From NCBI GenBank assembly GCA_963822595.1, contig CAWGIG010000004.1:400276-464275 (forward strand): a stretch of DNA of 64,000 nucleotides, given 5' to 3'. The notes under the pieces are model-generated. The model made no database searches. It saw only the letters and a program-made list of their open reading frames with translations, and was not told the DNA's origin. This document shows positions 35,243-43,848 of the stretch, in pieces; position 1 is the stretch's first letter; every line of letters begins with the position of its first letter. Source of the stretch: CAVRUH01 sp963822595 (GTDB lineage Bacteria > Chlamydiota > Chlamydiia > Chlamydiales > Waddliaceae). The translations under genes were made by a program, and so were the position numbers.

Positions 35243-35557
35243 CTAGGGTTGGTTCAAGATCAATTTTCCGTAGACATGGACCTTGCTTGCGCTCCCTACG
35301 GAGGCAACCTTACATGATAACCGCCCCATGTTTACAGTAGCAGAAACTATTTTCAGTGTTTCCCATGTTGCAGGATAATCGGGAATAATTCGAATATCGC
35401 TATATTTTCTACAGTTTGACAACCGATAAATTTCAGGATGACTAAGTTCACCACTCATAGTGCGCCCAATGCACTCCGGAATATCAAATGTTTGAATAAG
35501 CACCATATCATTCGGGGGCAAATCCCCTTTATGACCAATTACAGGATTCATCGTCAC
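35243..35557 (-). CDS. Small hypothetical protein coupled to ileS
   Basis: 104 residues with no signal peptide, mostly beta by appearance (WETLKIVSATVNMGRLSCKV, SKVHVYGKLILNQ). No family recognised. Its ATG overlaps the TGA/TAA end of ileS by 4 bases in the same orientation, so it is probably translated by coupling after IleRS. It ends just inside the long palindrome downstream of lepB. Confidence 0.5.
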   Translation of the reverse strand: MTMNPVIGHKGDLPPNDMVLIQTFDIPECIGRTMSGELSHPEIYRLSNCRKYSDIRIIPDYPATWETLKIVSATVNMGRLSCKVASVGSASKVHVYGKLILNQP

Positions 35558-38500
35558 TCCTTTTTTAAAGCTTTTTCTAGAGCTATTGTTGTTAGTTCGC
35601 CGTTAAGATCCCATTCTTCTCCAGCAAAATCACCATATGTTATGGAAACCGCTAGAATTTCGTTGTTGATGGAATCTCCGTAAACTTCAAAGCATTGCTG
35701 AACACGTTCTGTTGTTTTCATCTTCACATGAATACGATCGACCACGTCATAATGCTGGTCACGCCGCATTGTGTTGATCTTATTCACAATTTCACGAGCT
35801 AAACCTTCAAGGAGAAGTTCATCGGTAAGCTTTGTATCCAAAGCAATCGTGATGGCTTGCGCATTCGCTGCAATCATTCCCTCATGAACGATTCTTTCGA
35901 CTTCAACATCTTCCGGAGTTAGAGTTAAACTCTCGCCTTCCACATCTATGGTGACATTGCCACCCTTCTGTAGAGTTTCAAGTTTCGCATTATCAAATTT
36001 AGAAATAGCTTCCTGGGCAGCACGCATCGATTTACCCACTTTTTTCCCAAGGACACGGAAATTCGGCTTTGCTTTTAACTGAACAAATTGCGATTCATCG
36101 GCGATAAACTCCACCTCTTTAACATTCAATTCATCAGCAATCAAATGTTGCTGGTGGCGTAGGAAAGCCAAGAGACGCGCATCCGAAGAGGCAATATACG
36201 CTTTTCCAAGAGGCTGACGCACCTTTAACTTGTGCTCCTTTCGCAAGGAATGTCCTAAACTGACCGTCTGTTGGACAGCTGCCATCGAGGCCTCAAGGTC
36301 CTTATCTTCGATTTCCGGCCTGAATTTCGGGAAATCGCAAAGATGGACCGATTCGGGCATTGAAGCAGTACGTAAATTTTGATAAATAGCATCCGAAATA
36401 AATGGAATGTAGGGTGCTGCTATTTGAGAAAGACCTACAAGCACCTGATACAGTGTTGCAAACGCCTGATTGCGATCTTTGGTCGCTTCTGACTCCCAGA
36501 AACGACGACGCGATCTGCGAATATACCAGTCGGTAAGCTGATCGATAAATCCGACAAAAGGCTCTACAGCTTGGCTGAGATTGTAGTCGTTCATCCCCTC
36601 TTCAACCTGATGGATTAAATGCTGGAGTGCTGAAAGTATCCAGCGGTCGATTTCAGCATCGGGTTTTTCAAAGGTCGCCATAGGCTCCCAGTTATAGATG
36701 CGGGCATAGGTAATAAAGAAGCTGTAGGAATTCCAGAATGGAATCAAAATCTGTCTCAGAACCAATTCTACGCCTGATTCGACGAACCGGAGATCTTCGG
36801 CGCGAACGGCGCCGCTGTGCATCATGTAGAGACGGATAGCATCTGCGCCATATTTTTGGACCACCACCATTGGATCCGGGTAATTTTTCAAACGTTTGGA
36901 CATCTTGGTGCCATCGGCAGCCAAGACAATACCGTTGACGATTACATTTTTAAATGCAGGCTTATCAAAAAGGGCCACAGACAGCACGATGAGGGTATAA
37001 AACCAACCGCGTGTTTGGTCAATGCCTTCCGCAATGAACTCGGCAGGGAAAATATCCTTGAATTCGTTTTTGTTTTCGAAAGGATAATGGTTTTGCGCAT
37101 AGGGCATGGAACCTGATTCAAACCAGCAATCAAAGACTTCTGGGATACGTTTGAAGGTCTTTCCATTTTTTGTAAAAGTCAAGTGGTCGATAAAGTGACG
37201 ATGAAGATCGGTAATTTTTTGTCCCGTTAACTTCTCTAATTCTGCGATGCTTTCGATCACGTGGATTTCACCATCTTCGGCGCGCCAGATCGGTATAGGA
37301 GTTCCCCAGTAGCGATTTCGACTTATGGCCCAATCGCGAGCCCCTTCAAGCCACTTGCCGAAACGTCCGTCTCTTAAATGCTCGGGCATCCAGTGGATTC
37401 CTTGATTTGCCTTGACCATTCTATCTTTAATTTTTTCGACGGCTACAAACCATGTCGAAACAGCTTTGTAGATGAGAGGCGTGTCGGATCTCCAGCAAAA
37501 GGGGTAGCGGTGATGGAATGTCGTGTGATGAAACACGCGCCCATGCTGTTTGAGAGTTTTGATGATGTCTTTATCGGCATCTTTTACAAATTTGCCCGTG
37601 TATTCAGGAATTTCTTTGGTAAATTGACCATTGCCATCCACAGGACAGACCAATTTGATTCCGGCTTTTTGGCAGGCGTAGAAGTCTACCTCACCAAACG
37701 CAGGGGCAGAATGAACCAATCCGGTACCTTCGTCCACCGAAATGCTATCTTCGAGAATGACTCTAAAGGCCCCTTGGTCGCGATGATCTTTGAAGTAGTC
37801 GAATAGAGGCTCATATTTTTTGTCTGCAAGATGTGTTCCTGTAAAGGACTCGAGAACAGTATAGGTTGCTTCGTCTTTGAAGTACTCAGGAAGTCTTTGC
37901 TTTGCTAGGATGTATTTTTTGCCGGTCGCTTTTTCTAGGATTTTGACATACGCCATTTCGGGCTGAGCCATTACCGCGAGGTTGGAAATCAAGGTCCAAG
38001 GGGTAGTCGTCCACACAAGAAGTTCGGTATCATCATCGAGGAGCTTAAAACTTACCGTTAAGGAGGGATCATCGACTTCTCGATAATTTTCACCCGCCTC
38101 GAAGTTAGAAAGTGGGGTACCGAGTTTTGCGGAATAGGGCATCACTTTGAAGCCTTCGTAGACCAATCCTTTTTCGGTAAGTTGTTTAAAAACCCACCAG
38201 ACTGATTCCATGAAGGTAATGTCCATGGTGTGGTAGGTGTTGGAAAAATCGACCCATCGTCCCATTCTTTTCACTTGGTCTTGCCATTCGGCGCTGTATC
38301 TGAGGACAATTTTGCGGCATTCTTCGTTGAAATTACCGATACCGAATTCTTCGATGGAGGCGGCTCCGGACAGGTTTTTGGCTTTTTCGACTTCGAATTC
38401 AACCGGGAGGCCATGGCAGTCCCAGCCGAAGCGACGTGGGGCGTGGAAATTTTTCATCGCTTTGTAGCGGAAAACGACATCTTTGATCGTACCTGCGAGG

Positions 38501-38673
38501 AAATGACCGTAATGGGGGAGGCCGGTGGCGAATGGAGGGCCATCGTAGGAGGCGAAAAGCGGAGAATTTTTCCTTGAATCTACGGAGCGTTCGAAAATGT
38601 GATTTTTTTCCCAAAAATCGAGGATGCGTTTTTCTCTTTCGTCAAAGGATTCTTTTTTTATTTCATCGAACAT
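35554..38673 (-). CDS. ileS: Isoleucyl-tRNA synthetase (long, eukaryote-like type)
   Basis: ~1039 residues. The class Ia catalytic core shows PPFATGLPHYGH (HIGH-type motif, ~46-57) and KMSKRLKNYPDP (KMSKS loop); the CP1 editing domain contains TTPWTLISNLAV and DEGTGLVHSAPAFGEVDF. The C-terminal anticodon-binding region lacks the zinc-binding end of E. coli IleRS, placing it with the longer, eukaryote-like (mupirocin-resistant-type) enzymes, as in Chlamydia. I chose the ATG at 38673 because AAGGAAG lies ~8 bases upstream; a frame-open start at 38709 adds 12 residues with no ribosome site. Its neighbourhood with lepB is chlamydial. Confidence 0.95.
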   Translation of the reverse strand: MFDEIKKESFDEREKRILDFWEKNHIFERSVDSRKNSPLFASYDGPPFATGLPHYGHFLAGTIKDVVFRYKAMKNFHAPRRFGWDCHGLPVEFEVEKAKNLSGAASIEEFGIGNFNEECRKIVLRYSAEWQDQVKRMGRWVDFSNTYHTMDITFMESVWWVFKQLTEKGLVYEGFKVMPYSAKLGTPLSNFEAGENYREVDDPSLTVSFKLLDDDTELLVWTTTPWTLISNLAVMAQPEMAYVKILEKATGKKYILAKQRLPEYFKDEATYTVLESFTGTHLADKKYEPLFDYFKDHRDQGAFRVILEDSISVDEGTGLVHSAPAFGEVDFYACQKAGIKLVCPVDGNGQFTKEIPEYTGKFVKDADKDIIKTLKQHGRVFHHTTFHHRYPFCWRSDTPLIYKAVSTWFVAVEKIKDRMVKANQGIHWMPEHLRDGRFGKWLEGARDWAISRNRYWGTPIPIWRAEDGEIHVIESIAELEKLTGQKITDLHRHFIDHLTFTKNGKTFKRIPEVFDCWFESGSMPYAQNHYPFENKNEFKDIFPAEFIAEGIDQTRGWFYTLIVLSVALFDKPAFKNVIVNGIVLAADGTKMSKRLKNYPDPMVVVQKYGADAIRLYMMHSGAVRAEDLRFVESGVELVLRQILIPFWNSYSFFITYARIYNWEPMATFEKPDAEIDRWILSALQHLIHQVEEGMNDYNLSQAVEPFVGFIDQLTDWYIRRSRRRFWESEATKDRNQAFATLYQVLVGLSQIAAPYIPFISDAIYQNLRTASMPESVHLCDFPKFRPEIEDKDLEASMAAVQQTVSLGHSLRKEHKLKVRQPLGKAYIASSDARLLAFLRHQQHLIADELNVKEVEFIADESQFVQLKAKPNFRVLGKKVGKSMRAAQEAISKFDNAKLETLQKGGNVTIDVEGESLTLTPEDVEVERIVHEGMIAANAQAITIALDTKLTDELLLEGLAREIVNKINTMRRDQHYDVVDRIHVKMKTTERVQQCFEVYGDSINNEILAVSITYGDFAGEEWDLNGELTTIALEKALKKE

Positions 38674-38757
38674 GGGGTTATCTTCCTTGTGGTACTCTTG
38701 GGAAACCATTGTAAACTGAGAAAAAGTTTTAGTCTAGCATAGAATGTATAAAGTTGG

Positions 38758-38763
38758 TATAAT
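38758..38763 (+). promoter_or_regulatory. -10 box of the ssrA promoter
   Basis: A perfect TATAAT 16 bases ahead of the mature tmRNA 5' end. The -35 region is weak (TAGCAT at 38736 with a 16-base spacer is the best candidate). Transcription would begin near 38770, leaving a short leader for RNase P to remove. Confidence 0.5.
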
Positions 38764-38779
38764 AAGGGTAGAACAATAC

Positions 38780-39173
38780 GGGGGTGTCCTGGCTTCGACT
38801 GGGAAACAAAGTATTGAATGCATGCAGAGGACGTCGGTTGGCCTCTTTAAAAATCCGATAAAACAATAAATGCTAACAAAAATAGCGTAGTAGTTGCACT
38901 TCCTCAGGAAGAGCTCCTATTAGCAGCAGCCTAAACTTAACCGTTAAGGCAGCTCCGATAGCCTAAGACTGGACCGAGGGTTTTAGGGTCTATCGTAATT
39001 TACTTGGTGTGGCTTATTATCCGCCCGCTTCTAGGGTAATGAGTCGAGATTAAATGAAGCAAGCTAGCTTTAGTGTCGTGTTCTGCATCGAAGCTAGTAA
39101 TTACAGAACACTAAGCATGTAGCAGTCAATATAGAGTTTGCTTAGGACGAGAGTTCGATTCTCTCCACCTCCA
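38780..39173 (+). ncRNA. ssrA: tmRNA (transfer-messenger RNA)
   Basis: 394 nucleotides. The 5' GGGGGTG pairs with 3' CACCTCC (one G-U) to form the acceptor stem; GAGAGTTCGATTCTC is the T-arm and A39173 the discriminator, with CCA not encoded. The tag reading frame starts at GCT 38872 and encodes ANKNSVVVALPQEELLLAAA before TAA at 38932, ending in the expected hydrophobic/Ala degradation signal. The 5' GGTGTCCTGGCTTCGACTGG is the usual tmRNA start. It rescues stalled ribosomes and tags incomplete proteins for proteolysis with SmpB. Confidence 0.95.
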
Positions 39174-39232
39174 TTTAAGGGGCTCTGCCCCTTAAAAATC
39201 CCCGCCAAAGGGGCATAGCCCCTCTGGACTCC
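39174..39232. repeat. Two GC hairpins after ssrA
   Basis: AAGGGGC-TCT-GCCCCTT (39177-39193) and AGGGGC-ATA-GCCCCT (near 39208-39222) are perfect small palindromes. No T-run follows the first on the plus strand, so they look more like REP-type repeats than a classical terminator, though they could still stop or protect the tmRNA transcript. Confidence 0.5.
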
Positions 39233-39282
39233 CATTATAATAAGATTCACAATAACTCCGTCATTCACAACAACGAATATTT

Positions 39283-39355
39283 AGGGATCAGGCCTCGTAC
39301 TTCTGATTAGAAATCGGAACTACGAGGCCTGACCCCCTTTACGAGGCCTGACCCC
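39283..39355. repeat. GGCCTCGTACTTCTGATTAG...CGAGGCCTGACCCC palindromic element
   Basis: Inverted repeat: GGATCAGGCCTCGTACTTCT ... GGAACTACGAGGCCTGACCCC, followed by an extra half copy (ACGAGGCCTGACCCC). The same core in inverted order is found at 40759-40860, and a single half at 42478. It lies just before the MarR-EVE-VOC operon end. Confidence 0.7.
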
Positions 39356-39378
39356 TTTATTCGGCTATCTCCGTATTC

Positions 39379-39843
39379 TTAGTTCTTAGGTATTAACTTC
39401 TGGAAGATGTCGATTATATACTCCCTTTCCCCTACCGTAAGGTTATGAAAAAACTCTGCATCTTTTCTTTCAACTGCAGGCAATGCTCTCTTAAGGATGT
39501 CAGAACCCTTCATTGTCAAAATTGGATTTTTTACTCTTCCATCGGAAGATTTTTTACGCATAATAAGTTCTTTTTGCTCCAGTCCTTTTATGATCTGAGA
39601 AACAGTGTTTGGATCAAGTCCTGCTATTTTACCAACGACTGCTTGGGTAACGCGGTCCCCTTTTCTAGTTAACCACCCAAGTGTTGCAAGAATAACAAAC
39701 TGCGGATGTGTAAGACCGATTGATTTAAGCGTTAACTCAATAGATCCCCGCCACGCAGTGCTGACGTGCCATAAAAGAAATCCAGGACTACGATCAGGAG
39801 TGTCATGAACACTGATCTCTTTAAAATTAACATTTTTTTTCAT
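39379..39843 (-). CDS. MarR-family transcriptional regulator
   Basis: 154 residues. Winged-helix core: LTHPQFVILATLGWLT, RVTQAVVGKIAGLDPNTVSQ (recognition helix region ~75-92), KGLEQKELI and the wing KKSSDGRVKNPILT with the family's D-x-R motif. Helices at both ends form the dimer interface. It is the last gene of a three-gene overlapping operon (VOC, EVE, MarR; 4-base overlap with EVE), so it may autoregulate the operon in response to a small ligand. Confidence 0.88.
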   Translation of the reverse strand: MKKNVNFKEISVHDTPDRSPGFLLWHVSTAWRGSIELTLKSIGLTHPQFVILATLGWLTRKGDRVTQAVVGKIAGLDPNTVSQIIKGLEQKELIMRKKSSDGRVKNPILTMKGSDILKRALPAVERKDAEFFHNLTVGEREYIIDIFQKLIPKN

Positions 39844-40262
39844 CGCACAACCCCCATTGCTCTAACAATGACCTGAAAGTCTTCTTGCGAGATTTCAAAA
39901 CAGCCTCTCCTGAAAGGAAACCCCCATTTTTGCTTATCCTTTATGAAAGATAATTCATTCAACAGGGTTTGGATAGAAGTCTCTCGGGATTTCACAAAAG
40001 ACACATCACGCCGCCAAGGAATAAAGTCTTCACTCATAGCAAAAGGGTAGGCATCCACATCTTTAATTTTTCCTATTGCTGTGAAAGATTGGCAGGGTTC
40101 TTTCTGTCCAAATTTAATTGTGGGAGAATAATAGACAATCCAATCTCCTTCTTCCATCTGATTCAATGGACCAGCCTTTCCATGACAGACTTGAGCAAAT
40201 CCTCCTAATACACCTCTCTGTACGTGCTCCTTAGATGCAACTCCTATCCAATATCGTGCCAT
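39840..40262 (-). CDS. EVE-domain protein (UPF0310-like)
   Basis: 140 residues. RYWIGVASKEHVQRGVLGGF at the N-terminus, GDWIVYYSPTIKFGQ and an ITAIGKIKD-like strand (FTAIGKIKDVDAY) are diagnostic of the EVE fold, a PUA-like pocket that reads modified bases; LLNELSFIKDKQKWGFPFRRG follows as usual. It sits between VOC and MarR genes with overlaps of 1 and 4 bases. A nucleic-acid-base sensor role is inferred from the family. Confidence 0.85.
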   Translation of the reverse strand: MARYWIGVASKEHVQRGVLGGFAQVCHGKAGPLNQMEEGDWIVYYSPTIKFGQKEPCQSFTAIGKIKDVDAYPFAMSEDFIPWRRDVSFVKSRETSIQTLLNELSFIKDKQKWGFPFRRGCFEISQEDFQVIVRAMGVVR

Positions 40263-40633
40263 TACTTCTCCTCATGGAGTTTGTATACTCTGATTCTGTG
40301 TCCATCAGGATCGAGAACGACAAAGGTTCGTCCAAAGTCCATGTCAGTGGGTTTTTGAGCAATAGTTACATGCTTTCTTCCCCATTCTTCATAAAGAACA
40401 TCTACATTTTCTGCGGGGAAACATATTTCAAGCGCTCCAGCAGGTGCGTCTACTCTAGGCTCAGCGGTGTATTTTGACCATAAGCCCAACATGACACCAT
40501 TTTTCAAAGCAAACATGACAAAAGTCGGAGACTCCTCAATGGGCTTTAACTCGAGAATTTCTTGATAAAAGAGACTGCTTTTCTGTGGATTCGCAACAAA
40601 CAACAGGGTAAATCCTAAGGTGGGGCTAAACAT
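40262..40633 (-). CDS. VOC (glyoxalase/bleomycin-resistance) superfamily protein
   Basis: 123 residues in two beta-alpha-beta-beta-beta modules: FTLLFVANPQKSSLFYQEIL opens the first and ALEICFPAENVDVLYEEW the second, ending TFVVLDPDGHRIRVYKL, the canonical FxDPDGxxIEL motif with Arg in place of the usual Glu metal ligand. This makes it more like a binding or resistance protein than a metal-dependent glyoxalase. First gene of the VOC-EVE-MarR operon; detoxification or drug sequestration is plausible. Confidence 0.85.
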   Translation of the reverse strand: MFSPTLGFTLLFVANPQKSSLFYQEILELKPIEESPTFVMFALKNGVMLGLWSKYTAEPRVDAPAGALEICFPAENVDVLYEEWGRKHVTIAQKPTDMDFGRTFVVLDPDGHRIRVYKLHEEK

Positions 40634-40758
40634 AACTTTCTCCTAAGTCTAAGTTCGTATATCATATATTATACGTATACGTATTAATTTTGTCTACTGA
40701 ATTCGATTTTTAGATTTTTCAGAAAAGCTATTGACCCTCACTTAACGTGATTAATACT

Positions 40759-40860
40759 TAGGGTCAGGCCTCGTAGTTCCGATTTCTAATCAGAAGTACG
40801 AGGCCTGACCACTCTTCCTCGCACTTCTGATTAGAAACGGAACTACGAGGCCTGACCCCT
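40759..40860. repeat. Double palindromic GGTCAGGCCTCG element
   Basis: GGGTCAGGCCTCGTAGTTCC ... GTACGAGGCCTGACC forms one inverted repeat and is followed by a second partial unit ending CGAGGCCTGACCCC. The internal GATTTCTAATCAGAAGTACG is the reverse complement of the core in the 39283 element. It fills most of the 303-base spacer between the divergent VOC gene and the repeat-protein gene; nothing else is recognisable there. Confidence 0.7.
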
Positions 40861-40936
40861 CTTCCAAAAGATTTGCTTTTTAAAAGATTTTACATTAGTT
40901 TTGCCTATAATTAAAACTAATCTATAGGTCTCTTTT

Positions 40937-41659
40937 ATGGTCTCATTTTTACGGAATTTGTGCGCGATAGCTCTCCTAACAATACCCATTCATGCTTCCG
41001 CGAATAACATCGCAATCATTGGAGGGCTAGATCTAGCAGGCTCTTCGCCTGCTTACGCGGCTCTTATTTCTTCTCCAGACACGGTCGTTCCTCTCTCGGT
41101 GACAGAAGTCATCCTAAGCGTATCCATGAGTGCTACCGGAAACAGTCTTATAGGAGGACAAAATCTAAGTGGCTCCGCCTATGCAGCTCTTGTCTCCTCT
41201 TCAGGAGATATCACACCTCTTATAATTACAGGACAGCCAGGTATACACGGAGTCATCAATAGCGTTGCAATCAATTCATCTGGAAACGGAATTATCGGCG
41301 GACGAGACACCACCGGACCTATTTATGCCGCTCTCGTTCCTTCTTCAGGAACTCCACTTACCCCTTTGACATTTTCAGATCCAATAGCCGAAGGTGGCAT
41401 CATAAATACAGTCGCTATCAATGACTCAGGAAACAGTCTCATCGGAGGTCAAGGTTACTACGATTCTCAGCCTGCATATGCTGCATCCGTCTCACCTTCG
41501 GGTATCGTGACTCCTCTTACGCTAACAGGAGGTATTGCTACGTATGGAACAATCGCTTCTGTTTCTATCAATTCTTCTGGAAATGGTATAGTCGGAGGAC
41601 AAGATCTTACTGGAACTAACCTGCTTACGCAGCACTCGTATCATCTTCAGGAGCCTTGA
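40937..41659 (+). pseudogene. Exported repeat protein, part 1 (frameshifted)
   Basis: 240 residues: signal peptide (SFLRNLCAIALLTIPIHASA), then ~60-residue repeats of the type SxNSSGNGIIGGQDLTGxxP, AYAALVSSSGxxTPLTLTGG, which suggest a beta-propeller or beta-solenoid. In the fourth repeat the DNA reads ACTAACCTGC where the other copies predict ACTCAACCTGC; the missing C shifts the frame, and the next frame continues the repeat with PAYAALVSSSG-like sequence. Parts 2 (41656) and 3 (42132) complete one gene of ~1.5 kb. Likely secreted or surface-exposed. Confidence 0.65.
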
Positions 41660-42162
41660 CCCCGCTTACATTGACAGGAGGAGTGGCGACGACCGGAAAA
41701 ATCGTTTCTGTTTCAATTAATTCCTCTGGAAACGGAATTATTGGAGGACAGGATCTAACGGAAGCACAACCCGGCTACGCCGCCCTCATCTCTTCTTCGG
41801 GGACGATAACTCCTCTCACTTTAACAGGAGGCATAACAACAAATGGAATCATCAATAGCGTCGCAACTAACAATTCAGGAAATAGCATTATCGGTGGACA
41901 GGATCTAACCAATTCTCAACCTCCCTTTGCTGCACTCGTTTCTTCTTCAGGTACCGTGACTCTTCTTACATTCGAAGGCGATATGGCCATAAGTGGAAAC
42001 ATTATGACCGTTGCGATTGATGATTCAGGAAATGCCATTATCGGGGGACAGAATCAAATGGGATCACAACCTGCTTATGCAGCCCTCGTCACACCTACGG
42101 GCACTGTACTCCTCTTACATTCACTGGCTATATGGCTGTTACTGGATGGATCAATAGCGTAG
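41656..42162 (+). pseudogene. Exported repeat protein, part 2 (frameshifted)
   Basis: Three more repeats in the shifted frame (SVSINSSGNGIIGGQDLTEA, SVATNNSGNSIIGGQDLTN, TVAIDDSGNAIIGGQNQMG). Near 42107 the frame breaks again: GGCACTGTACTCCTC lacks one base relative to other copies (expected ACTGTAACTCCTC), after which the third frame continues with TFTGYMAVTGWINSV-like sequence. It is the middle of a single gene and not an independent protein. Confidence 0.6.
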
Positions 42163-42452
42163 ATCTCCCAGATTTAGTTCAACCACCCTCAAATCTTCAA
42201 GGTAAACAAAAGAAAAATGATTTTGGACTTGTATCTGAGTTATATAATCAATTGACATGGACACAAAGTCCATCATCCGAGGTCATTGGTTATGTTATTT
42301 ATCGGGACGGAGAAGAAATAGCAGAGGTAGATGCCTCCACATTTAGCTACGAGGATCATAATAGAAAAAAAGGAGTCCCCTACACCTATGCTATTACTGC
42401 AATTAACTCATCAGGCAGCGAAAGTGCGCAGATTACTATCCTTATCCGTTGA
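42132..42452 (+). pseudogene. Exported repeat protein, part 3: C-terminal Fn3 module
   Basis: About 106 residues. After the last repeat fragment (TGWINSVDLPDL) comes a fibronectin type III domain: PPSNLQGKQKKNDFGL, YNQLTWTQSP, IGYVIYRDGEEIAEVDAS, HNRKKGVPYTYAITAINSSG. This module is nearly identical to the C-terminus of the glycine-rich protein ending at 50188, including the odd KQKKNDFGL insertion, so the two surface proteins share an exchanged domain. No beta-barrel follows, so attachment to the outer membrane is unclear. Confidence 0.6.
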
Positions 42453-42456
42453 ATCT

Positions 42457-43848
42457 ATGAAGATTGAAACACATTACGAATCAGAAGTACGAGGCCTGAC
42501 CCTTTATTTAAAGCGAGCTATTTTCCTTATTACCTTCTTTACTTTTTTGAATCTAGAGGGTGAAGAGATTTCCCCAATCGATCTCGTTGTCCGACAACGT
42601 GCTGATATTATGGCAAAGTACATCTATGCAAAGCATCGGATGTGGGGAACAAGCTGTGAGTTCGGCACAATGCTTTATTTCCGCCATTTGGACGTATGGA
42701 ATAATTTTTATGAAGATGATCCTCCCAAAAGGAACTTTACAGATTATTTCAACGCCTTTAACTCTCTTCTAGATTCAATGGATCTTAACGGGTTTGATCC
42801 TATGTATCCAGTTCCTCTTGATCATGGAGGGGTCATTTGTAATGGAGCCCATCGCTTAACCGCCTGCCTCCTTTATAATAAGAAAGTTGTCGTGAAGCGC
42901 TGCTCGGATATTCGCGATTATGGATTCAATTTTTTTCAAAACCTTAAACTTGAGACCAAGTACCTCAACGCAATGGCCTTGCAATATTGTGAGCTGAAGC
43001 CTAACTGCCATGTGATGGTGATATTTCCATGTGCCACGGGGTATGAACAAGAAATTGAAGAGATTATCTCAAGCTATGCCAACATTGTCTATAAGGTACA
43101 GATTCCCTTTACATGTAACGGCGGCCTAAATCTGATCTTAACGATGTATGATGGAGATCATTGGATAGGAAACGCAAAAAACAACTTCGATGGAGCCCGC
43201 GTCAAGGCGCAATATTGTTTTCCTAAAAAAAAGACCTCAAAACAACCTATACGTGCCTTTCTTGTTGAAAGCAACCATCTCGATCAAATTAAAGCTTGTA
43301 AAGCGAAGATTCGAAGCTTATTTCAACACAACCAGCACGTCACTCACGCTACAGACACACATGAGGAAGCTATCGTTTTGGCTCGTGCTCTTTTTAATCA
43401 AAATAGTGTCCATTGTCTGAACTATCGAAAAGATATGTTTTTTCCTCGTTTTGAACATTACTTGAAGTATTATCGAATCGGATTAAAACAAAAAGAAAAT
43501 GATTGGTTTTGTGTAGATGGAGGAGCGGTTTTGGCCGCCTATGGATTACGAGATTGCAACGATTTCGATATACTGCATTATGAGCCTGAAATTCCCGATC
43601 TCAGTCCAGCCTCTGTAGAAAGTCATAATTCCTATTTATCTTTTCATGCATTCCCACTGGACGATCTTCTTTTTGATCCCGATCATTACTTCTTCTATCG
43701 AGGGGTCAAATTTTGCGCCTTATCAGATATCAAAAAGATGAAAATGCGCAGGAATGAGCCAAAGGATCTCACCGATCTCTCTTTGATTAGTCAAGTGGAG
43801 CTTTTTGAAATACCACACAATTATTGCGCAATGATTCCTCCGGAATGA
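42457..43848 (+). CDS. Exported protein with ParB-like and nucleotidyltransferase-like segments
   Basis: About 463 residues from the ATG at 42457. A hydrophobic leader (AIFLITFFTFLNLEGEE) indicates export. Residues ~110-150 (PLDHGGVICNGAHRLTACLL) resemble the GxHR loop of ParB/sulfiredoxin-fold proteins. Around residue 350, FCVDGGAVLAAYGLRDCNDF continuing DIL has the DGGxAL...DxD layout of nucleotidyltransferase-fold sugar or aminoglycoside enzymes. The region before the leader derives from a copy of the GAGGCCTGACCC repeat, so the true start is doubtful. It overlaps the convergent glycosyltransferase gene by 62 bases. A role in glycan modification is inferred from the context. Confidence 0.5.
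   Translation: MKIETHYESEVRGLTLYLKRAIFLITFFTFLNLEGEEISPIDLVVRQRADIMAKYIYAKHRMWGTSCEFGTMLYFRHLDVWNNFYEDDPPKRNFTDYFNAFNSLLDSMDLNGFDPMYPVPLDHGGVICNGAHRLTACLLYNKKVVVKRCSDIRDYGFNFFQNLKLETKYLNAMALQYCELKPNCHVMVIFPCATGYEQEIEEIISSYANIVYKVQIPFTCNGGLNLILTMYDGDHWIGNAKNNFDGARVKAQYCFPKKKTSKQPIRAFLVESNHLDQIKACKAKIRSLFQHNQHVTHATDTHEEAIVLARALFNQNSVHCLNYRKDMFFPRFEHYLKYYRIGLKQKENDWFCVDGGAVLAAYGLRDCNDFDILHYEPEIPDLSPASVESHNSYLSFHAFPLDDLLFDPDHYFFYRGVKFCALSDIKKMKMRRNEPKDLTDLSLISQVELFEIPHNYCAMIPPE
42478..42503. repeat. Half copy of the GAGGCCTGACCC element
   Basis: CGAATCAGAAGTACGAGGCC then TGACCC is identical to one arm of the elements at 39283 and 40759. It lies between the candidate ATG and the hydrophobic leader of the gene at 42457 and is translated as ESEVRGLTL, so it appears to have inserted into the 5' end of the gene. 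Confidence 0.6.

Noticed and set aside
39177..39199. Classical Rho-independent terminator of ssrA
   Set aside because: The hairpin is perfect but A-residues rather than T follow it on the plus strand; kept as a repeat-type hairpin.
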